Below, in pieces: positions 15,623 through 18,582 of a stretch of DNA of 18,582 nt. Every line of letters starts with the position of its first letter. Positions within the stretch are counted from its first letter, which is position 1. This DNA comes from Acidimicrobiales bacterium (GTDB taxonomy: Bacteria > Actinomycetota > Acidimicrobiia > Acidimicrobiales > Palsa-688). Under the pieces are notes generated by a model, which was not told the origin of the DNA, did not search any database, and saw only the letters and a list, made by a program, of their open reading frames with translations. The stretch is from NCBI GenBank assembly GCA_030039575.1, contig JASHVH010000149.1, positions 1-18,582 on the forward strand, in the 5' to 3' direction. The position numbers were made by a program, and so were the translations under genes.

Positions 15623-16612
15623 TCAGAGCACCCTCCCTGACCACAGCATCGACGCCAGGGTGCCGGCCAGCAGGGCCAGGACGGCCGCCCCGGCAAAGGC
15701 GGCCGTAATTTCGGTGTTCTCAGTCACGATCGTGAAATGCAGGTTGATCGTCTTCGAAATGGCGCTCAACGCCTGGCCGTCATCTTGATGGTAAGACCCG
15801 TTGGTGATGGCGGACACGCCCTCCAGCGTCTGGGGGTCCAAAGCGGTGCCCACAGTGAACCCGCCGATCCGCACCGTTGTCCCGGCGACGGTCCCCACCC
15901 CTATGGTTTGTATGCGGACGCCCGCTATCGACGCCAACCGTGCCCAGGTCTGCGGCTCGGTCTGGCTCGTGTCCTCACCATCCGAGATCAACACGATCGT
16001 GGAACCCCCGTAGTAACCGATGTTGATCTCACCCGAGGCGTCCTGGGCCAGCTCGGACGGGTTGACTCTGATCGTTTTGCCGGAAATGGCCTCGAGCGAG
16101 GCGAGGATGCCCGATCCCAGAGAAGTACCCCCACCCACCGAAAGGTGGTCGATGGCCTGCACCGCAGCGGCGTGGTCCAGGGTGGGCGGCTGAACGATCA
16201 CGGCGCCCTCCCCGAAGGCGACCACGCCGACCCGGACACCAGACGGCTGCTCATGGACGAAGTCCGTGGCTATCCTTTCTGCCGCGCCGATGCGGGAGGG
16301 CTTGACGTCGGTGGCGAGCATGCTGCCCGAAACGTCGATGTCGAGGACCACGGTGGCTTGGCGGCGCGGCAACTTCACGGTGGCCATAGGCCGGGCACAC
16401 GCGATAACGAGGAGGGTTAGGGCCACCATGAACAACGCAAACGGGACGTGCCGGCGCCAGTCCCGCCCCGGCCCGGCGTCCGTCGTCACGAGGCCCCGCG
16501 AGGCTAGGGCGGCCACCTGCACCCGTCGCCGGCGGCGCGACCACGCATAGGCAGCCACCACAAAAGGAAGGGCTACAAGCCAGAGGAGCCACCCGGGCGA
16601 GGCAAAGGTCAT
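15623..16612 (-). CDS. Membrane-anchored VWA domain protein (BatA-like)
   Basis: The product is 329 aa. The N-terminus (FASPGWLLWLVALPFVVAAYAW) is a membrane segment followed by six Arg-rich residues, and a second segment spans about 56-72. The VWA domain has a complete MIDAS: D93-V-S95-G-S97, T163 (GGTSLGSG) and D211 (LISDGEDT). A last hydrophobic segment at about 303-325 puts the protein in the Bat/aerotolerance layout, with a VWA domain between membrane anchors. The D93/S95/S97/T163 positions match those of the downstream paralog exactly, so the pair arose by tandem duplication. The ATG at 16612 overlaps the stop of the DUF58 gene (ATGA), giving translational coupling. Family members are thought to present substrates or partners to MoxR ATPases; the substrate here is unknown. 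Confidence 0.9.
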   Translation of the reverse strand: MTFASPGWLLWLVALPFVVAAYAWSRRRRRVQVAALASRGLVTTDAGPGRDWRRHVPFALFMVALTLLVIACARPMATVKLPRRQATVVLDIDVSGSMLATDVKPSRIGAAERIATDFVHEQPSGVRVGVVAFGEGAVIVQPPTLDHAAAVQAIDHLSVGGGTSLGSGILASLEAISGKTIRVNPSELAQDASGEINIGYYGGSTIVLISDGEDTSQTEPQTWARLASIAGVRIQTIGVGTVAGTTVRIGGFTVGTALDPQTLEGVSAITNGSYHQDDGQALSAISKTINLHFTIVTENTEITAAFAGAAVLALLAGTLASMLWSGRVL

Positions 16613-17477
16613 CTGACGCGCTTGCGCCCGCCTTCCGCCATTCGAACGAACGCGCTGACAAGGTCGTCTTCGGTCGAAACGACGTGGAGGCCGACCTGAG
16701 CTTGGGCCACCCCGCTCCGGATGGCTTCGTCTTGTTCCTCGGCGAGGGCCAAAAGGCGGTTGCGCAAGGCGGGGCTGCTGGAATCGACCAGCAGCTGTTC
16801 GCCTGTCTCTGCGTCCTGCACAGTCAACAGGCCGGCATCCGGGAGGTCGTACTCGCGCGGGTCGGACAGCCGGACGGCGACCACCTCATGGCGCTCGGTA
16901 AGGCGCAACAGCGGTCGCTGCCATCCAGGTTCGCTGATGAAATCGGAGATGAGGACGATAAGCGACCGGCGGCGGACCAGGCGGGCGGCGGTACCGAGCA
17001 GCCGGCTGAGGTCAGTGCGCGCCCCTCCGCTCACGGGCCGGAGGAGCTCCCGCACCAACGCCAGCACCTGGTCCCGGCCTTGCCGGGGAGGCATGGTCCA
17101 TTGGCGCTGGCCGTCGTACATAATGGCGCCGATCCGGTTGCCACCCCGAACGAGCAGTTGGCCAAAGGTAGCCGCCAGTTCGCACAGCACCAGTTCCTTG
17201 GTCCGCTCGACGGCGCCGAACCCCATCGACCTGGTGCGGTCCAGCAGCAGCCAAGCTGTTATCTCGCGGTCCTCCATGAACTCCCTGACGAACAGGTCGT
17301 CCATGCGGGCGCTCACGTTCCAATCGATATGGCGGACGTCGTCGCCCCACTCGTAGGTGCGCAGGTCAAGGAAATCCATGCCATTGCCGCGCAGGAACGT
17401 GTGGTAATCGCCCTGGAGACGGCCGTCGAGGCGCCGGAGCACCTGCCACTCGACCCGGCGCAACACCCGCTCCGGCG

Positions 17478-18560
<1,083 letters not shown>

Positions 18561-18582
18561 TTGGCCGGCGCGCCGGCGGCGG

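Overview
High-GC bacterial DNA with GTG/TTG starts and tightly packed genes. The gene set points to the Actinomycetota: an Rv2258c-like methyltransferase, an LAL regulator, a SARP-type BTAD domain, a GerMN/YkuD L,D-transpeptidase and a MoxR-DUF58-VWA-VWA cluster. An Acidimicrobiia-like lineage is possible, but the sequence alone cannot settle it. I see no tRNA, rRNA, CRISPR array, insertion sequence or phage gene, so this looks like ordinary chromosome with some unusual local repeats.

Layout, left to right. Positions 1-1325 (minus) hold the 5' end of a small SnoaL/NTF2-like protein and an Rv2258c-type SAM methyltransferase, separated by a G-rich 14-bp tandem repeat. Positions 1467-10144 hold two very large STAND-type regulators (922 and 1005 aa, both plus strand) on either side of a minus-strand GH63-type glycosidase of 907 aa. 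The first regulator converges on the glycosidase with a 15-bp gap. The second is divergent from it across a 152-bp promoter region. Positions 10145-12330 carry a regulatory-looking stretch with direct repeats, then an exported L,D-transpeptidase translationally coupled (ATGA) to an orphan amino-acid-type periplasmic binding protein. Positions 12510-13510 hold an NAD(P)-binding epimerase-like gene broken by one missing base. It ends at a strong bidirectional hairpin facing an unrecognised 98-aa gene. A GlsB/YeaQ-type small membrane protein follows.

Positions 14479-18560 (minus) are a compact operon: moxR, a DUF58 gene and two paralogous membrane-anchored VWA genes. The junctions are a 46-bp overlap, a 4-bp overlap and a 1-bp gap. 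Known MoxR systems pair an AAA+ chaperone with VWA/DUF58 partners to mature or assemble envelope or metalloprotein targets, so the four products probably act as one machine at the membrane. The moxR gene carries short tandem duplications at both ends. The 3' one lies where two genes overlap and is therefore read in two frames.

The main points for a second look are the orphan binding protein coupled to the cell-wall enzyme, the direct repeats upstream of it, the MalT/SARP hybrid regulator, the frameshifted epimerase, and the repeats flanking moxR. Nothing here proves a new system. Functions are read from motifs seen by eye, without database searches.
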